Positions 45,672-57,778 are shown, numbered from the stretch's first letter. The stretch: 64,000 bases of DNA from Rodentibacter heidelbergensis (GCF_002000125.1 NZ_MLHH01000003.1:1-64000), one strand, 5' to 3'. Made by a program: numbers and translations. The notes: generated from the letters alone by a model not told the origin.

Positions 45672-46361
45672 TTACCAGCAAAACCGTTCATTGACATGAT
45701 TTTCTAACCGCTCTTGTTGCCATTTTTCTTTATTTTGGGGATCGGCGAAAAATGCCTCCTGCTCCTTCAAACGAACCTTTAATTTGGCTTCCGCCTCTTT
45801 TAAAGCGCTATGTCGATCTTGAAATTTAGAAGGTAAAGCTTTCAGCAAAACAATTTCATAGGGATGCGCAATCGTCCAATTTATCGCATCTTCTGCCAAT
45901 TGACGCTGTTTGTTCAGATCACAAAAGGCATAAGGATTGATAAATTGCCCCACGATTTGGCTAAAGCCTGTATTTTCCGCTACGCTCGCCTTAGGCAAAT
46001 CCAAAACATACAATGCAGTAATTAAACGATTTTGTCCCCGATAAAACCATTTCACCGCCTCATCACGCAATCCAAAATCATAGGCTCGAGCCGATAAGGT
46101 AAACAATGTGATCGGAGAAATGCGGGCTGAATTTTCTTCCACAAATTTGACCGCACTTTGATACCCTTTTAAGCTATTTTCCCGTAAAAGCGCATCAAGT
46201 TGCTTATGCACGAAAACATTTTGGGCTTTGCCTTTTTCTGCGGAATAATAAGGTTTGACATAAATATCGATAGATTTGACCGGCGCTTTGCTCATCGTCG
46301 TGCAAGCAGTTAGACCAAGTGCGGCAAACATCATCGCTATTTTTAAGATTAATCTCATCAT
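45672..46361 (-). CDS. Hypothetical lipoprotein
   Basis: 229 aa. N-terminus MMRLILKIAMMFAALGLTAC is a lipoprotein signal peptide with lipidation at Cys 20. The mature part is helical, with SEL1/TPR-like spacing (LFTLSARAYDFGLRDEAVKWFYRGQNR) and a charged coiled-coil end (ALKEAEAKLKVRLKEQEAFF) closing in ENHVNERFCW. I do not recognise a named family. Convergent with kdsC and divergent from yfaE. Confidence 0.75.
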   Translation of the reverse strand: MMRLILKIAMMFAALGLTACTTMSKAPVKSIDIYVKPYYSAEKGKAQNVFVHKQLDALLRENSLKGYQSAVKFVEENSARISPITLFTLSARAYDFGLRDEAVKWFYRGQNRLITALYVLDLPKASVAENTGFSQIVGQFINPYAFCDLNKQRQLAEDAINWTIAHPYEIVLLKALPSKFQDRHSALKEAEAKLKVRLKEQEAFFADPQNKEKWQQERLENHVNERFCW

Positions 46362-46468
46362 ACCTCCATCAAAAAATCATGGCTTGTTGCATAAAAGTGC
46401 GGTGGATTTTAACAGAGTTTTCTCTTTTTCCTATATAATGACGCCATACATTGACGATGAAACAGAAA

Positions 46469-48168
<1,700 letters not shown>

Positions 48169-48169
48169 T

Positions 48170-48655
48170 TTATCTCCACATTTGAATTAAGAAAATCACA
48201 GCGACCCCATAAATTGCCGCCAATACATCATCTACCATAATGCCGAAACCGCTTTCTAATTTTTTATCAAAAAATCGGATCGGGAAAGGCTTGAGAATAT
48301 CAAAAAAACGAAAGAGGATAAATGCCGTTAAAATCCAAAGCAAAGATAAGCTTGGGATTGCGGCAAGCACGATAAACACACCGACAAACTCATCCCACAC
48401 AATCGCCCCGTGATCATGCACGCCCATATCCTCAGCGGTTTTTTGACATAAATAACAGCCGAAAACAAAGCAAAGTACGGTCAAAATTAAGAAGGTTTTT
48501 GTTCCCAAAAGGGCGAGTAAGATAACGCCTAATAGCGTGCCAAGGGCACTACCCCAAGTGCCGGGAGCCGGATGAAGCAAACCGGAACCGAACCCCACCG
48601 CAAGCAAATGAATGGGATTTTTTAAACTAATTCGTTTTAATGGATTATCTTCCAT
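48170..48655 (-). CDS. pgpA: Phosphatidylglycerophosphatase A
   Basis: 161 aa inner-membrane phosphatase making phosphatidylglycerol from its phosphate. FGSGLLHPAPGTWGSALGTLLG near 22-43 (the PAPGTxGS motif), DHGAIVWDEFVGVFIV near 81-96, and FDILKPFPIRFFDKKLESGFGIMVDDVLAAIY near 118-149 carry the catalytic residues. Two bases after thiL. Confidence 0.95.
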   Translation of the reverse strand: MEDNPLKRISLKNPIHLLAVGFGSGLLHPAPGTWGSALGTLLGVILLALLGTKTFLILTVLCFVFGCYLCQKTAEDMGVHDHGAIVWDEFVGVFIVLAAIPSLSLLWILTAFILFRFFDILKPFPIRFFDKKLESGFGIMVDDVLAAIYGVAVIFLIQMWR

Positions 48656-48657
48656 GC

Positions 48658-49662
48658 TTATTCCTTGAAATGATCGAAACCAAGATTTGCTAAATAGTCG
48701 ATCGGCTCACCGTCACGCAAAAAACGGATGGAAAACTGACCGCACTTTTCCTTTTCTAATTTTTCTTCAAAGGCAGGCACAATACGCCCGATACAGGTGC
48801 AAGGGACATCAAGATTTTTTAATCGGCTTTCGAACAAAGGCTGATTTTCAGGTGGAATAGTAAAACACAATTCATAGTCTTCCCCACCGCTTAAAGCGAA
48901 TTGCTCGGCTTGTTTACGATCATAGCGGTTTAACAATGAGGAAGAAAAAGGCAAACGGGCAAGATCAATTTCCGCCGCACAATGACTGCGTTTAAGAATA
49001 TGCCCAAGATCAGAATACAATCCATCGGACAGATCAATTGCTGCATGGGCAACACCAATAAGGGATTTGCCAAGAGCAATGCGTGGTGTGGGGCGAAGAT
49101 GGCGTTGTTGTAAAAATTCTTCGTCAAAACCAATCGCACTTTTGCCCGATAAAATCTGTTGCAAACCGGCAGCACTATCGCCCAATGTGCCGGACACATA
49201 AATTAAATCTCCGACTTTGGCTTGATGACGGCATAGCGCCTTTCCTTTTTCCACCAGCCCTTGCGCCGTAATGGTAACAGATAGCCCACCTTTTGTGGTG
49301 TCACCACCAATTAATGTGACGTTGTAATCTTTCAATGTCTGTAACAAACTTTGGCTAAATAGCGCAAGCCAATTTTCATCTACTTTCGGTAAGGTTAAGG
49401 CAAGAGAAACCCATTTAGGCTCTGCGCCCATGGCGGCTGAATCGCTTAAATTCGTTGCCACCGCTTTATAGGCTAAATCTTCCGGGCTAATGGAAGGCAG
49501 AAAATGGGTATGTTCCACCATGGTGTCAGTGGTGATTGCAACCCAGTTATTTTCAGGAACCGTGACTAACGCACAATCATCACCAATGGATAAATGAACC
49601 CTATCATCCCTTTCCATTTGGGGCTGCTCAAAATAACGCTTGATTAAATCAAATTCACCCAT
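48658..49662 (-). CDS. thiL: Thiamine-monophosphate kinase
   Basis: Phosphorylates thiamine monophosphate to thiamine pyrophosphate. 334 aa, PurM/AIR synthetase fold: N-terminal GEFDLIKRYF, SIGDDCALV near 26-34, TTDTMVEHTHF near 44-54, GGDTTKG near 119 and AIDLSDGLYSDLGHI near 207-221. No TPP riboswitch is seen upstream. First gene after the nusB terminator. Confidence 0.96.
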   Translation of the reverse strand: MGEFDLIKRYFEQPQMERDDRVHLSIGDDCALVTVPENNWVAITTDTMVEHTHFLPSISPEDLAYKAVATNLSDSAAMGAEPKWVSLALTLPKVDENWLALFSQSLLQTLKDYNVTLIGGDTTKGGLSVTITAQGLVEKGKALCRHQAKVGDLIYVSGTLGDSAAGLQQILSGKSAIGFDEEFLQQRHLRPTPRIALGKSLIGVAHAAIDLSDGLYSDLGHILKRSHCAAEIDLARLPFSSSLLNRYDRKQAEQFALSGGEDYELCFTIPPENQPLFESRLKNLDVPCTCIGRIVPAFEEKLEKEKCGQFSIRFLRDGEPIDYLANLGFDHFKE

Positions 49663-49687
49663 TGCCGTTGCTTACACTTCCAAAAAC

Positions 49688-49713
49688 AAAAAAGCACGCG
49701 TAAACACGCGCGC
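49688..49713 (-). terminator. Terminator after nusB
   Basis: Minus strand GCGCGCGT, GTTT loop, ACGCGTGC (arms 49706-49713 and 49694-49701, one G-U pair), then TTTTTT. It separates ribH-nusB from thiL-pgpA-rhtB-like-dapB. Confidence 0.8.
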
Positions 49714-49731
49714 TATTTCCACAAACTCAAT

Positions 49732-50166
49732 TTATTTACGCCCTAATGCCGGTGCGATTTTATCTAATACACCATTAATATATTTATGGCTGTCGTCCGA
49801 ACCGAACACTTTTGCGACTTCAATAGCTTCATTAATCACCACTTTATAGGGCACATCAAGTTCAAAACGCAATTCATAAACCGCTAAGCGCAAAATCGCT
49901 TTTTCAATAGGATCAAGTTCCTCAAAGCTACGATCAATATAAGGGGTAATGGAAAAATCCACAATTTCCCTATTTTCTACTGCTTGGCGGAATAATTGAT
50001 GAAAATATGCTTTATCCACACCATTCATATCTTGATCAAGCACAAAGGCAAGTTCGACTTCTTCCGGTGTATTGCCGGAAATCGCCCAAGAATACAACGC
50101 CTGAACAGCACATTCACGCGCCCGACGACGGGCTGATGGTTTTTTCACGGGTTTCTGTTCTGCCAT
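49732..50166 (-). CDS. nusB: Transcription antitermination factor NusB
   Basis: 144 aa all-helical factor that, with NusE (S10), binds boxA in rRNA leaders. [19 protein letters not shown] near 12-30, [29 protein letters not shown] near 76-104, and [27 protein letters not shown] near 113-139 are the family pattern. Two bases after ribH. Confidence 0.97.
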   Translation of the reverse strand: MAEQKPVKKPSARRRARECAVQALYSWAISGNTPEEVELAFVLDQDMNGVDKAYFHQLFRQAVENREIVDFSITPYIDRSFEELDPIEKAILRLAVYELRFELDVPYKVVINEAIEVAKVFGSDDSHKYINGVLDKIAPALGRK

Positions 50167-50168
50167 TG

Positions 50169-50642
50169 TTATGCCGCATCAATTTGCTGAAGAAGATTGA
50201 TCATTTCAAGGGCAGTTAATGCCGCTTCTGATCCTTTATTACCGGCTTTCGTGCCTGCACGCTCAATAGCTTGGTCAATATTTTCCGTGGTTAATACACC
50301 AAATGCCACGGGAATTTCCGCTTCCATTGCCACTTTGCCCAAACCACTGCTTGCTTCACCGGCGACATATTCAAAATGCGCCGTGCCGCCACGAATTACT
50401 GTGCCTAATGCTACAATCGCATCAAACTTTTTGCTTTCCGCTAAACGACGGGCAACAAGAGGAAGCTCATAAGCCCCCGGTGCACGCACAAGGGTAATAT
50501 TTTCATCTTTCACTTGACCGATACGTTTTAAAGTATCGACCGCACCTTCTAATAAACTTTCATTAATAAAACTGTTAAAACGGGCAATCACCACGGCTAC
50601 TTTTGCTTGAGGTGCGGCAACAACGCCTTCTAAAACTTTCAT
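50169..50642 (-). CDS. ribH: 6,7-dimethyl-8-ribityllumazine synthase
   Basis: 157 aa, penultimate step of riboflavin synthesis, forming icosahedral or pentameric assemblies. The ATG at 50642 (AGGAAAAATT before it) gives [23 protein letters not shown]; the open extension to 50714 has no family residues. The catalytic His is in [14 protein letters not shown] near 80-93. No FMN riboswitch is visible. Confidence 0.96.
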   Translation of the reverse strand: MKVLEGVVAAPQAKVAVVIARFNSFINESLLEGAVDTLKRIGQVKDENITLVRAPGAYELPLVARRLAESKKFDAIVALGTVIRGGTAHFEYVAGEASSGLGKVAMEAEIPVAFGVLTTENIDQAIERAGTKAGNKGSEAALTALEMINLLQQIDAA

Positions 50643-50762
50643 AATTTTTCCTATGTTAATCATCCTAATAAATTGGTGGCAGATTCTAGCACAAAAATGA
50701 CTGCCTATCAGCATTTATATTGGGGCTGTGTTAAACCAAGTGCGGTCATTTTTTGAGGGGGT

Positions 50763-51203
50763 TTATTCCTCATCAATCACAAATTCAAACCAATCGATCA
50801 CGTCATTTTCATGAACGCCATTAGCAATGAAAATCCCCGCATTTTTCACCGATTGTTCATCGCCCGAAATCAGCGGATGCCAATCAGGCAAAGCTTTCCC
50901 CTCATAAAGTAGCCGATAAGCACAGGTCGCCGGCAACCAATGAAAATCGGGCAAATTCTTTTTAGTGAGTTTTGTGCAATCTTTTTCAAGGCGAAAACGT
51001 GCCGAATAATGACCGCACTTTCCCGTTTCTAAATTCAACAAATTACAGGCAATACGGGTGTAATAAAGTTTCTGCCGTTTCCCATGCCCTTGGATATATT
51101 TGCGATAACAACATTTCCCGCACCCATCACACAAGGCTTCCCATTCTAAATCATTCATTTCAAGAAGGGATTTGGTTTGCCAGAAATTAGGTTCAAATTG
51201 CAT
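50763..51203 (-). CDS. ycgN: YcgN-family cysteine-cluster protein (UPF0260)
   Basis: 146 aa. Conserved cysteines C25, C28, C31 and C32 (LCDGCGKCCYRK) plus later Cys (IACNLLNLETGKCGHY, DCTKL and PATCAYRLL) form the zinc/iron cluster pattern of the YcgN/YkgJ family. Function unknown. Single gene; a USS core at 51012 lies inside it. Confidence 0.9.
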   Translation of the reverse strand: MQFEPNFWQTKSLLEMNDLEWEALCDGCGKCCYRKYIQGHGKRQKLYYTRIACNLLNLETGKCGHYSARFRLEKDCTKLTKKNLPDFHWLPATCAYRLLYEGKALPDWHPLISGDEQSVKNAGIFIANGVHENDVIDWFEFVIDEE

Positions 51204-51217
51204 AATAATTTGTTAAG

Positions 51218-51259
51218 AAAAGTGCGGCCAAAAACGCTTGTGATTTTGACCGCACTTTT
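51218..51259 (-). terminator. Terminator after glnS, inverted uptake-signal pair
   Basis: AAAAGTGCGG (51218-51227) and CCGCACTTTT (51250-51259) form a 10-bp stem with a 22-base loop and T-run; the left arm deviates from the USS core at its last base. It lies 12 bases after the glnS stop. Confidence 0.7.
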
Positions 51260-51270
51260 GTTGATGAGAA

Positions 51271-52944
51271 CTAAAAACTTTCTTTTAGGCTAACGGTGAG
51301 GTTAAACACTAAATGTTCAGGGCGGCTGTCTTTGCTGTCTGCACAGAAATAGCCTTCACGTTCAAATTGATAGCCTTTTTCAGCGGCTGCATTGCCAAGG
51401 CTTTGTTCGACAAATCCGTGTTTTACCACAAGGGAATTTGGATTGACCACTGAACAAATGTCTTCTTCTGCCCCCGGGTTTGAAACCGTAAAGAGTTTGT
51501 CATAAAGACGAAATTCTGCCGGATGGTTATGCAGCGCCGAAACCCAATGGATCACCCCTTTCACTTTTCGACCATCTGCCGGATTTTTGCCTAATGTGTC
51601 CGGATCATAGGTACAAAAGATCGTGGTGATTTCACCCTTCGCATCCTTTTCCACCCGCTCTGCTTTAATCACATAAGCATTGCGTAAACGTACCTCTTTA
51701 CCTAACACAAGACGTTTATATTGCTTGTTGGCTTCTTCACGGAAATCCGCACGATCAATATAGATTTCTTTAGTGAAAGGCAATTGACGCTCGCCCATTT
51801 CCGGTCGATTAGGGTGATTGGGTGCAGTCAAAATTTCTTCGCCTTCAAAATTTTCGATAACCACTTTCACCGGATCAATCACCGCCATGGCACGGCACGC
51901 ATTTTGGTTGAGATCATCACGAATACAGGCCTCTAACGCACTGTATTCCACCACATTATCTTGTTTGGTGACCCCAATACGGCGACAAAACTCACGGATA
52001 GATGCCGGTGTATAACCTCTACGGCGTAAACCTGAAATAGTCGGCATACGAGGATCGTTCCAACCGTCCACAATGCCATCTTCCACCAATTTCAATAATT
52101 TACGTTTTGAGGTGAGTGTTCCTTCTAAATTTAACCGGGAAAATTCATATTGATGTGGTAATGGACGTTCAATAGAAATATTATCCAATACCCAATCATA
52201 CAAACGGCGATTATCTTGGAACTCTAATGTGCATAATGAATGAGTAATGCGTTCAAGAGCATCGGAAATGCAATGGGTGAAATCGTACATTGGGTAAATA
52301 CACCATTTATCACCGGTTTGGTGGTGTTTGGCGAATTTAATCCGATAAAGCACGGGATCACGCATCACCATAAAAGGTGAAGCCATATCAATTTTCGCCC
52401 GTAAACTGGCCTTTCCTTCCGCAAACTCACCGTTTTTCATTTTTTCAAATAAGGCTAAGTTTTCCTCAACAGTGCGATCACGGTAAGGGCTGTTTTTACC
52501 CGGCTCTGTTAGCGTACCACGATATTCACGCATTTCTTCTGGAGAAAGCTCGTCCACATAAGCTAAGCCTTTTTTGATTAATTCAATAGCATAATCATAG
52601 AGCGTATCAAAATAATCCGAGGCATAATGCACCTTACCTGCCCATTTGAAGCCTAACCATTCCACATCTTCTTTAATGGAATCCACATATTCCACGTCTT
52701 CTTTTAAAGGGTTAGTATCATCAAAACGTAAATTACATAAACCGTTATAATCTTTCGCAATGCCAAAATTCAAGCAAATGGATTTCGCATGGCCGATATG
52801 CAAATAGCCGTTAGGCTCTGGTGGAAAACGGGTGTAAACCTCTTTGTGTTTACCGCTTGCTAAATCTTCATCAATAATTTGGGTAATAAAATTGTGCGGA
52901 CGTGTATTTTCCGCATTGTCTAAACCATGTTCTGTATTGCTCAT
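51271..52944 (-). CDS. glnS: Glutaminyl-tRNA synthetase
   Basis: Class I synthetase charging tRNA(Gln). 557 aa from the ATG at 52944; a TTG 15 bases upstream is less likely. HIGH motif in [15 protein letters not shown] near 41-55; KMSKS-type loop [10 protein letters not shown] near 266-275; the GlnRS-specific [16 protein letters not shown] near 72-87; C-terminal beta-barrel anticodon domains. Single gene. Confidence 0.98.
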   Translation of the reverse strand: MSNTEHGLDNAENTRPHNFITQIIDEDLASGKHKEVYTRFPPEPNGYLHIGHAKSICLNFGIAKDYNGLCNLRFDDTNPLKEDVEYVDSIKEDVEWLGFKWAGKVHYASDYFDTLYDYAIELIKKGLAYVDELSPEEMREYRGTLTEPGKNSPYRDRTVEENLALFEKMKNGEFAEGKASLRAKIDMASPFMVMRDPVLYRIKFAKHHQTGDKWCIYPMYDFTHCISDALERITHSLCTLEFQDNRRLYDWVLDNISIERPLPHQYEFSRLNLEGTLTSKRKLLKLVEDGIVDGWNDPRMPTISGLRRRGYTPASIREFCRRIGVTKQDNVVEYSALEACIRDDLNQNACRAMAVIDPVKVVIENFEGEEILTAPNHPNRPEMGERQLPFTKEIYIDRADFREEANKQYKRLVLGKEVRLRNAYVIKAERVEKDAKGEITTIFCTYDPDTLGKNPADGRKVKGVIHWVSALHNHPAEFRLYDKLFTVSNPGAEEDICSVVNPNSLVVKHGFVEQSLGNAAAEKGYQFEREGYFCADSKDSRPEHLVFNLTVSLKESF

Positions 52945-53140
52945 AATCTTCTCAATCAATAGAAAAATAATCCCGCTATTTTATACGTTTTGCCACTAAA
53001 AAGCGAGCTGTCAGAATAGCCCCTTTCTTTCCTAATTTTCAGCTAATTTTGCTATGTAAAAATTCATCATCAGGCTAAACCTATTAAAAGATAGCTTGTC
53101 TTATATCCAAATTTCTCGTGCAAAGCACCTGATTTATCAT

Positions 53141-53168
53141 TAAAATACACAAACTGAACAAACGTTCA
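53141..53168 (+). promoter_or_regulatory. Candidate macA promoter and palindromic operator
   Basis: TAAAAT (53141-53146) could serve as a -10, though no good -35 is seen. Just after the predicted start, TGAAC-AAAC-GTTCA (53155-53168) is a 5-bp inverted repeat, the shape of a TetR-type repressor operator. No regulator gene is adjacent. The remaining gap back to glnS shows nothing else. Confidence 0.35.
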
Positions 53169-53202
53169 TTAATTAAAATTTGATTATTGGAATAAAATCT
53201 CA

Positions 53203-54378
53203 ATGAAAAAAATTTTCGTTATACTCGGACTTTTAATTATAGGCGGCATTGCCTACGCTTTTTTAGCCGGCAATAGCCATCAACAATCCTCTTATCTCAC
53301 CGAAAACGTCATCCGTGGCAATATTGAAAAAACCGTGGTGGCCTCCGGTTCGATTAGTAGTATTAATGAAGTGGATGTCGGGGCGCAGGTTTCCGGTAAA
53401 ATCACCAAACTTTATGTCACCCTTGGGCAAGAGGTGAAAAAAGGCGATTTAATTGCCGATATTGATTCCACCACGCAAATTAACAATCTCAACACTAAAA
53501 AAGCGGCCCTTGCCAGCTATCAGGCGCAATTAAAAGCCAAAGAAACGGCTCTAACAGTGGCGCAATCCGCCTATTCCCGTTATTCAAAATTATATGGGCA
53601 AAAAGCCACTTCGCTGGATGAACTAAACAATGCCAAAAACACTTTTGATGCAGCAAAATCCGAAGTCGATGCTTTAAAAGAATCCATTAAACAAGCGGAA
53701 ATTGAAGTGAACACCGCAGAAACCAATGTGGGCTACACGCAAATTACCTCCCCTATTGATGGAACGATCATTTCCACACCGATTTCTGAAGGGCAAACCG
53801 TCAACTCCGCACAAACGACTCCAACTATCGTAACAGTCGCAGATTTAACTAAAATGCGAGTGAAACCGGAAATTTCAGAAGGCGATATCACTAAAGTGAA
53901 AGCCGGACAAGCCGTGAGTTTTACCATTTTGTCCGATCCTAACACCCACTATAAAGCGGTGATTTCCTCTGTTGATCCGGCAACCACCACTAAAAGCGAC
54001 AATACCTCCACCTCATCAAGCAGCTCAAACACCTCAAGTAGCACAACGGCGGTCTATTATTACGCCAATTTAATTGTGGATAATCCTGACCGCACTTTGC
54101 GAATTGGAATGACAACGGAAAACAATATCAAAATTGCCGATGCACAAAATGTCTTGTTGGTTTCCAATATGGCAATTCAAAAAAGAGAGGGAAAAACCTT
54201 CGTCAACATTTTGAATGAAAACCATCAACCTGAAATGCGTGAAGTAGAAATTGGCGTACAAAACAATTTTCAAACGGAAGTTAAATCTGGTTTAGCCGAA
54301 GGTGAAAAGGTGATCGTGTCACAGGTTGCCGTTGGCGAACAGGTTGGGAATAGTGGTCGTGGGCCGAGAATGTTTTAA
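53203..54378 (+). CDS. macA: MacA-type periplasmic adaptor protein
   Basis: 391 aa membrane-fusion protein joining MacB to the outer-membrane channel. N-terminal anchor (KKIFVILGLLIIGGIAYAFLAG), lipoyl half GSISSINEVDVGAQVSGKI near 49-67, long alpha-hairpin (about 95-175), second lipoyl half YTQITSPIDGTIISTPISEGQTV near 180-202, beta-barrel, and a Ser/Thr-rich insert (about 265-285) before YYYANLIVDN. MacAB-type pumps export macrolides, peptides or haem-like compounds; the substrate is not predicted. Confidence 0.92.
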   Translation: MKKIFVILGLLIIGGIAYAFLAGNSHQQSSYLTENVIRGNIEKTVVASGSISSINEVDVGAQVSGKITKLYVTLGQEVKKGDLIADIDSTTQINNLNTKKAALASYQAQLKAKETALTVAQSAYSRYSKLYGQKATSLDELNNAKNTFDAAKSEVDALKESIKQAEIEVNTAETNVGYTQITSPIDGTIISTPISEGQTVNSAQTTPTIVTVADLTKMRVKPEISEGDITKVKAGQAVSFTILSDPNTHYKAVISSVDPATTTKSDNTSTSSSSSNTSSSTTAVYYYANLIVDNPDRTLRIGMTTENNIKIADAQNVLLVSNMAIQKREGKTFVNILNENHQPEMREVEIGVQNNFQTEVKSGLAEGEKVIVSQVAVGEQVGNSGRGPRMF

Positions 54379-54394
54379 AGTGCGGTAAAATTTG

Positions 54395-56326
54395 ATGAAT
54401 ATTATTGAAATTAATCAACTCAACCGCTACTTTGGCGAAGGCGAAAATCGGGTCCATATTCTCAAAAATATTTCCCTCACGATTGAGAAAGGCGATTTTG
54501 TGGCGATTATCGGACAGTCCGGTTCGGGAAAATCTACACTAATGAATATTATTGGTTGTTTGGATACGGCAACCAGTGGCTCTTACAAAATTGACGGTAA
54601 AGAAACCCATCAACTTTCAGCGGATCAACTTTCTGATTTACGAAGCCAAAAATTCGGATTTATTTTCCAACGTTATAATTTACTTTCCAGTCTCACTGCA
54701 GCAGAAAATGTGGCATTGCCCGCTATTTATGCAGGTCAGCCTCAAACCCAACGCCTTGATCGGGCAAAGCAATTGCTCGAAAAATTAGGCTTGGGCGATA
54801 AATGGCAAAATAAGCCAAGTCAGCTTTCCGGGGGGCAACAACAGCGTGTGAGTATTGCCCGAGCTTTAATGAACGGCGGTGAAATTATTTTAGCGGACGA
54901 ACCCACCGGCGCATTGGATTCCCACAGCGGGCAAAATGTGATGGAAATCCTGCGTCAGCTCCACCATGAGGGGCATACCATCATTATGGTAACCCACGAC
55001 CGTGACATTGCCGCCAGTGCAAACCGTGTTATTGAAATTAAAGATGGCGAAATCATTGCAGATAGCCAAAAAGAAAGGGTAAAAAGTGCGGTTGAAAATC
55101 AAGTCAAAATGAAACCGCACTTTGGCTTTAGCAAAGATCAGCTTATTGAGGCGTTTCGAATGTCCGTCAGTGCCATTGTCGCCCATAAAATGCGTTCGTT
55201 GCTCACCATGCTTGGGATCATTATCGGGATCACATCGGTAGTTTCCGTGGTGGCACTCGGCAACGGTTCACAACAAAAAATCCTTGAAAATATCAAAGGA
55301 ATCGGCACCAGTACCATGACGATTTTCAATGGCACAGGCTTTGGCGATCGCCGTGCCGAGCAAATGCAAAATCTCACGGTCAATGATGCCAATGCGTTAA
55401 ATCAGCAAAGCTATGTGCAAAGCGTGACACCGAATAGCTCCTCCAGTGGTACACTGGTGTACGGCAATCAAACCTTCTCCTCTACTAGCCTAAAAGGGGT
55501 TGGTGAGCAATATTTTGACGTGGAAGGGCTAAACCTTAAACAAGGCAATCTGTTTTCTGCACAAGATGTGCTGGAAAATAATCAAGTGGCGTTAATTGAT
55601 GAAAGTGCGAAAAAAGCCATTTTTCCAAATGAATCCGCTTTAGGCAAAGTAGTGATGTTTAATAAACGCCCTTTGCGGATTATTGGTGTGGTATCTGACC
55701 GACAAATGGGCGGCGCAAGTAGCTCTTTGAATGTTTATGCGCCTTATACCACGGTGATGAACCGCATTTCCGGCAGCAAAAAAATCAGCTCTATTACGGT
55801 AAAAATCGCTGATGATGTGAATTCCACTGTGGCAGAAAAAGGCATCACCGAACTACTCAGCCTACGTCATGGCAAAAAAGATTTTTTCGTGATGAATAGC
55901 GACACCATTAAACAAACCATTGAAAGCACCACCGGCACAATGAAGCTGTTGATTTCTTCTATTGCTTTTATTTCGCTTATTGTTGGGGGGATTGGGGTGA
56001 TGAATATTATGCTGGTTTCCGTCACGGAACGCACCAAAGAAATTGGCGTGCGAATGGCAATTGGTGCTCGTCAAACCAATATCTTGCAACAATTTTTGAT
56101 TGAAGCGGTGTTGATTTGTTTAATCGGCGGTATTACCGGTATTTTGCTTTCCGGTTTAATCGGGCTGATATTTAACCTATTTATGACGGATTTCACCATG
56201 GCATTTTCCACCGCCTCGATTATCACTGCGGTGTTATTTTCAACACTTATTGGCGTGGTATTTGGCTACATGCCGGCAAAACGGGCGGCACAACTCAACC
56301 CAATCACCGCCCTTGCCCGAGAGTAG
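54395..56326 (+). CDS. macB: MacB-type ABC transporter (ATPase-permease)
   Basis: 643 aa. N-terminal ABC domain with Walker A GQSGSGKST near 41, signature LSGGQQQRVSIARAL near 145, Walker B ILADEPTGALDSHSG near 167; then four transmembrane segments (one near 260, three near 520-620) around a large periplasmic domain, typical of mechanotransmission pumps. The ATG at 54395 follows a TTG at 54392; no clear ribosome site: a USS core (54378-54386) occupies the 16-base gap after macA. Confidence 0.94.
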   Translation: MNIIEINQLNRYFGEGENRVHILKNISLTIEKGDFVAIIGQSGSGKSTLMNIIGCLDTATSGSYKIDGKETHQLSADQLSDLRSQKFGFIFQRYNLLSSLTAAENVALPAIYAGQPQTQRLDRAKQLLEKLGLGDKWQNKPSQLSGGQQQRVSIARALMNGGEIILADEPTGALDSHSGQNVMEILRQLHHEGHTIIMVTHDRDIAASANRVIEIKDGEIIADSQKERVKSAVENQVKMKPHFGFSKDQLIEAFRMSVSAIVAHKMRSLLTMLGIIIGITSVVSVVALGNGSQQKILENIKGIGTSTMTIFNGTGFGDRRAEQMQNLTVNDANALNQQSYVQSVTPNSSSSGTLVYGNQTFSSTSLKGVGEQYFDVEGLNLKQGNLFSAQDVLENNQVALIDESAKKAIFPNESALGKVVMFNKRPLRIIGVVSDRQMGGASSSLNVYAPYTTVMNRISGSKKISSITVKIADDVNSTVAEKGITELLSLRHGKKDFFVMNSDTIKQTIESTTGTMKLLISSIAFISLIVGGIGVMNIMLVSVTERTKEIGVRMAIGARQTNILQQFLIEAVLICLIGGITGILLSGLIGLIFNLFMTDFTMAFSTASIITAVLFSTLIGVVFGYMPAKRAAQLNPITALARE

Positions 56327-56401
56327 AAATAGATTTTGTAAAACCCTAAAATGCGGTTAAAATCAGCCGCACTTTTTTCACGATTTATGAAGGAAAAAAC
56401 A

Positions 56402-57769
56402 ATGTTAAAAATGAAAAAACTGACCCTTGCCATGGTAATGGCCATTACCCTTGCAGGCTGTGCCAATATTGGCGATTCTTACCAAACGAGCCTTGAGGAC
56501 TATCAAAAATATGAAGAAATCACCAAACAATTCAATGTAAAAGAAAATTGGTGGGCACTTTATAATGATGCACAACTTAACCGTGTGGTGGAACAAGCGC
56601 TATTAAACAATAAAGATCTTGCCAAAGCGGCCGTTGCCGTTAATCGAGCGCTTTATAATGCAAACTTAGTCGGTGCCAATTTAGTGCCAAGCTTTAACGG
56701 TTCCACCTCATCCGGTGCACAACGTCGTGTTGATACTTCTGCAAGTTCAACCATTTCTCACACCGGTTCATTAAACGTGGCTTATACTCTTGATTTATGG
56801 CGTCGTTTAGCGGATTCCGCTGATGCCGCAGAATGGACGCACAAAGCCACGGCACAAGATTTAGAGGCCACAAAACTTTCCTTAATCAATTCGGTGGTCA
56901 CCACCTATTATCAAATTGCTTATTTAAACGATGCTATCAGCACCACGGAAGAAAGCATCAAATATTACAATGATATCAGCAATATTATGCAACGCCGCCT
57001 AAGCCAAGGGGTAGCCGATGGGGCGAGTGTAGATCAAGCCCAACAATCGGTTTTAACCGCACGCAATAATTTGATTAGCTATCAAACCCAACGCAAAACA
57101 GCAGAACAAACCCTGCGTAATTTACTGAATTTAAAACCGGAAGAAGCCCTTAATATCACTTTCCCACATATTCTTAATGTAAAAAATGTGGGGGTGAATT
57201 TGAATGTACCGGTTTCTGTGATCGCCAATCGTCCTGATGTGAAAGGTAACCAATACCGTTTAAGCAGTGCCTTTAAAAACGCCAAAGCAACACAAAAAAG
57301 TTGGTTCCCGGAAATCACTTTGGGCGGCAGTTTAAGCTCAACGGGCAGCAAAGTAGGCAATGCGCTCCATAGCCCTGTTGCAGCCGGCACATTGGGAATT
57401 AGTTTACCTTTCCTCAACTGGAACACGGTGAAATGGAATGTGAAAATTTCTGAAGCGGATTATGAAACGGCACGTTTAAATTATGAGCAAAGCATCACCA
57501 CCGCACTCAATGATGTGGAAACCAACTATTTTGCTTTCACTCAAGCACAAAGTGCCTTTGCCAACCAGCAAAAAACCTTTAACTACAATAAACGCATCAC
57601 CCAATATTATCGTAATCGCTACAACGCTGGGGTGTCCGAATTGCGTGAGTGGTTAAATGCGGCAAATACCGAAAAAACCTCACAACTTGCTATTTTACAA
57701 GCAAAATATAGCTTAATTCAGGCAGAAAACGCCGTATATAGTTCAATGGCGGGCTATTATTCCCGTTAA
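56402..57769 (+). CDS. TolC/NodT-family outer-membrane factor lipoprotein
   Basis: 455 aa from the ATG at 56402 (AAGGAAAAAAC); upstream codons in frame are not used. Lipoprotein signal LTLAMVMAITLAGC with lipidation at Cys about 20. Two OEP repeats: WWALYNDAQLNRVVEQALLNNKDLAKAAVAVNRA near 45-78, and ARLNYEQSITTALNDVETNYFAF near 366-388; VIANRPDVKGNQYRL near 281-295 is the NodT signature. With macAB it forms a complete tripartite pump, unlike E. coli MacAB, which borrows TolC. Confidence 0.92.
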   Translation: MLKMKKLTLAMVMAITLAGCANIGDSYQTSLEDYQKYEEITKQFNVKENWWALYNDAQLNRVVEQALLNNKDLAKAAVAVNRALYNANLVGANLVPSFNGSTSSGAQRRVDTSASSTISHTGSLNVAYTLDLWRRLADSADAAEWTHKATAQDLEATKLSLINSVVTTYYQIAYLNDAISTTEESIKYYNDISNIMQRRLSQGVADGASVDQAQQSVLTARNNLISYQTQRKTAEQTLRNLLNLKPEEALNITFPHILNVKNVGVNLNVPVSVIANRPDVKGNQYRLSSAFKNAKATQKSWFPEITLGGSLSSTGSKVGNALHSPVAAGTLGISLPFLNWNTVKWNVKISEADYETARLNYEQSITTALNDVETNYFAFTQAQSAFANQQKTFNYNKRITQYYRNRYNAGVSELREWLNAANTEKTSQLAILQAKYSLIQAENAVYSSMAGYYSR

Positions 57770-57778
57770 TGATGGTTA

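Noticed and set aside
50643-50762. An FMN riboswitch before ribH
   Set aside because: The short gap has none of the conserved RFN-element blocks; the same holds for a TPP element before thiL.
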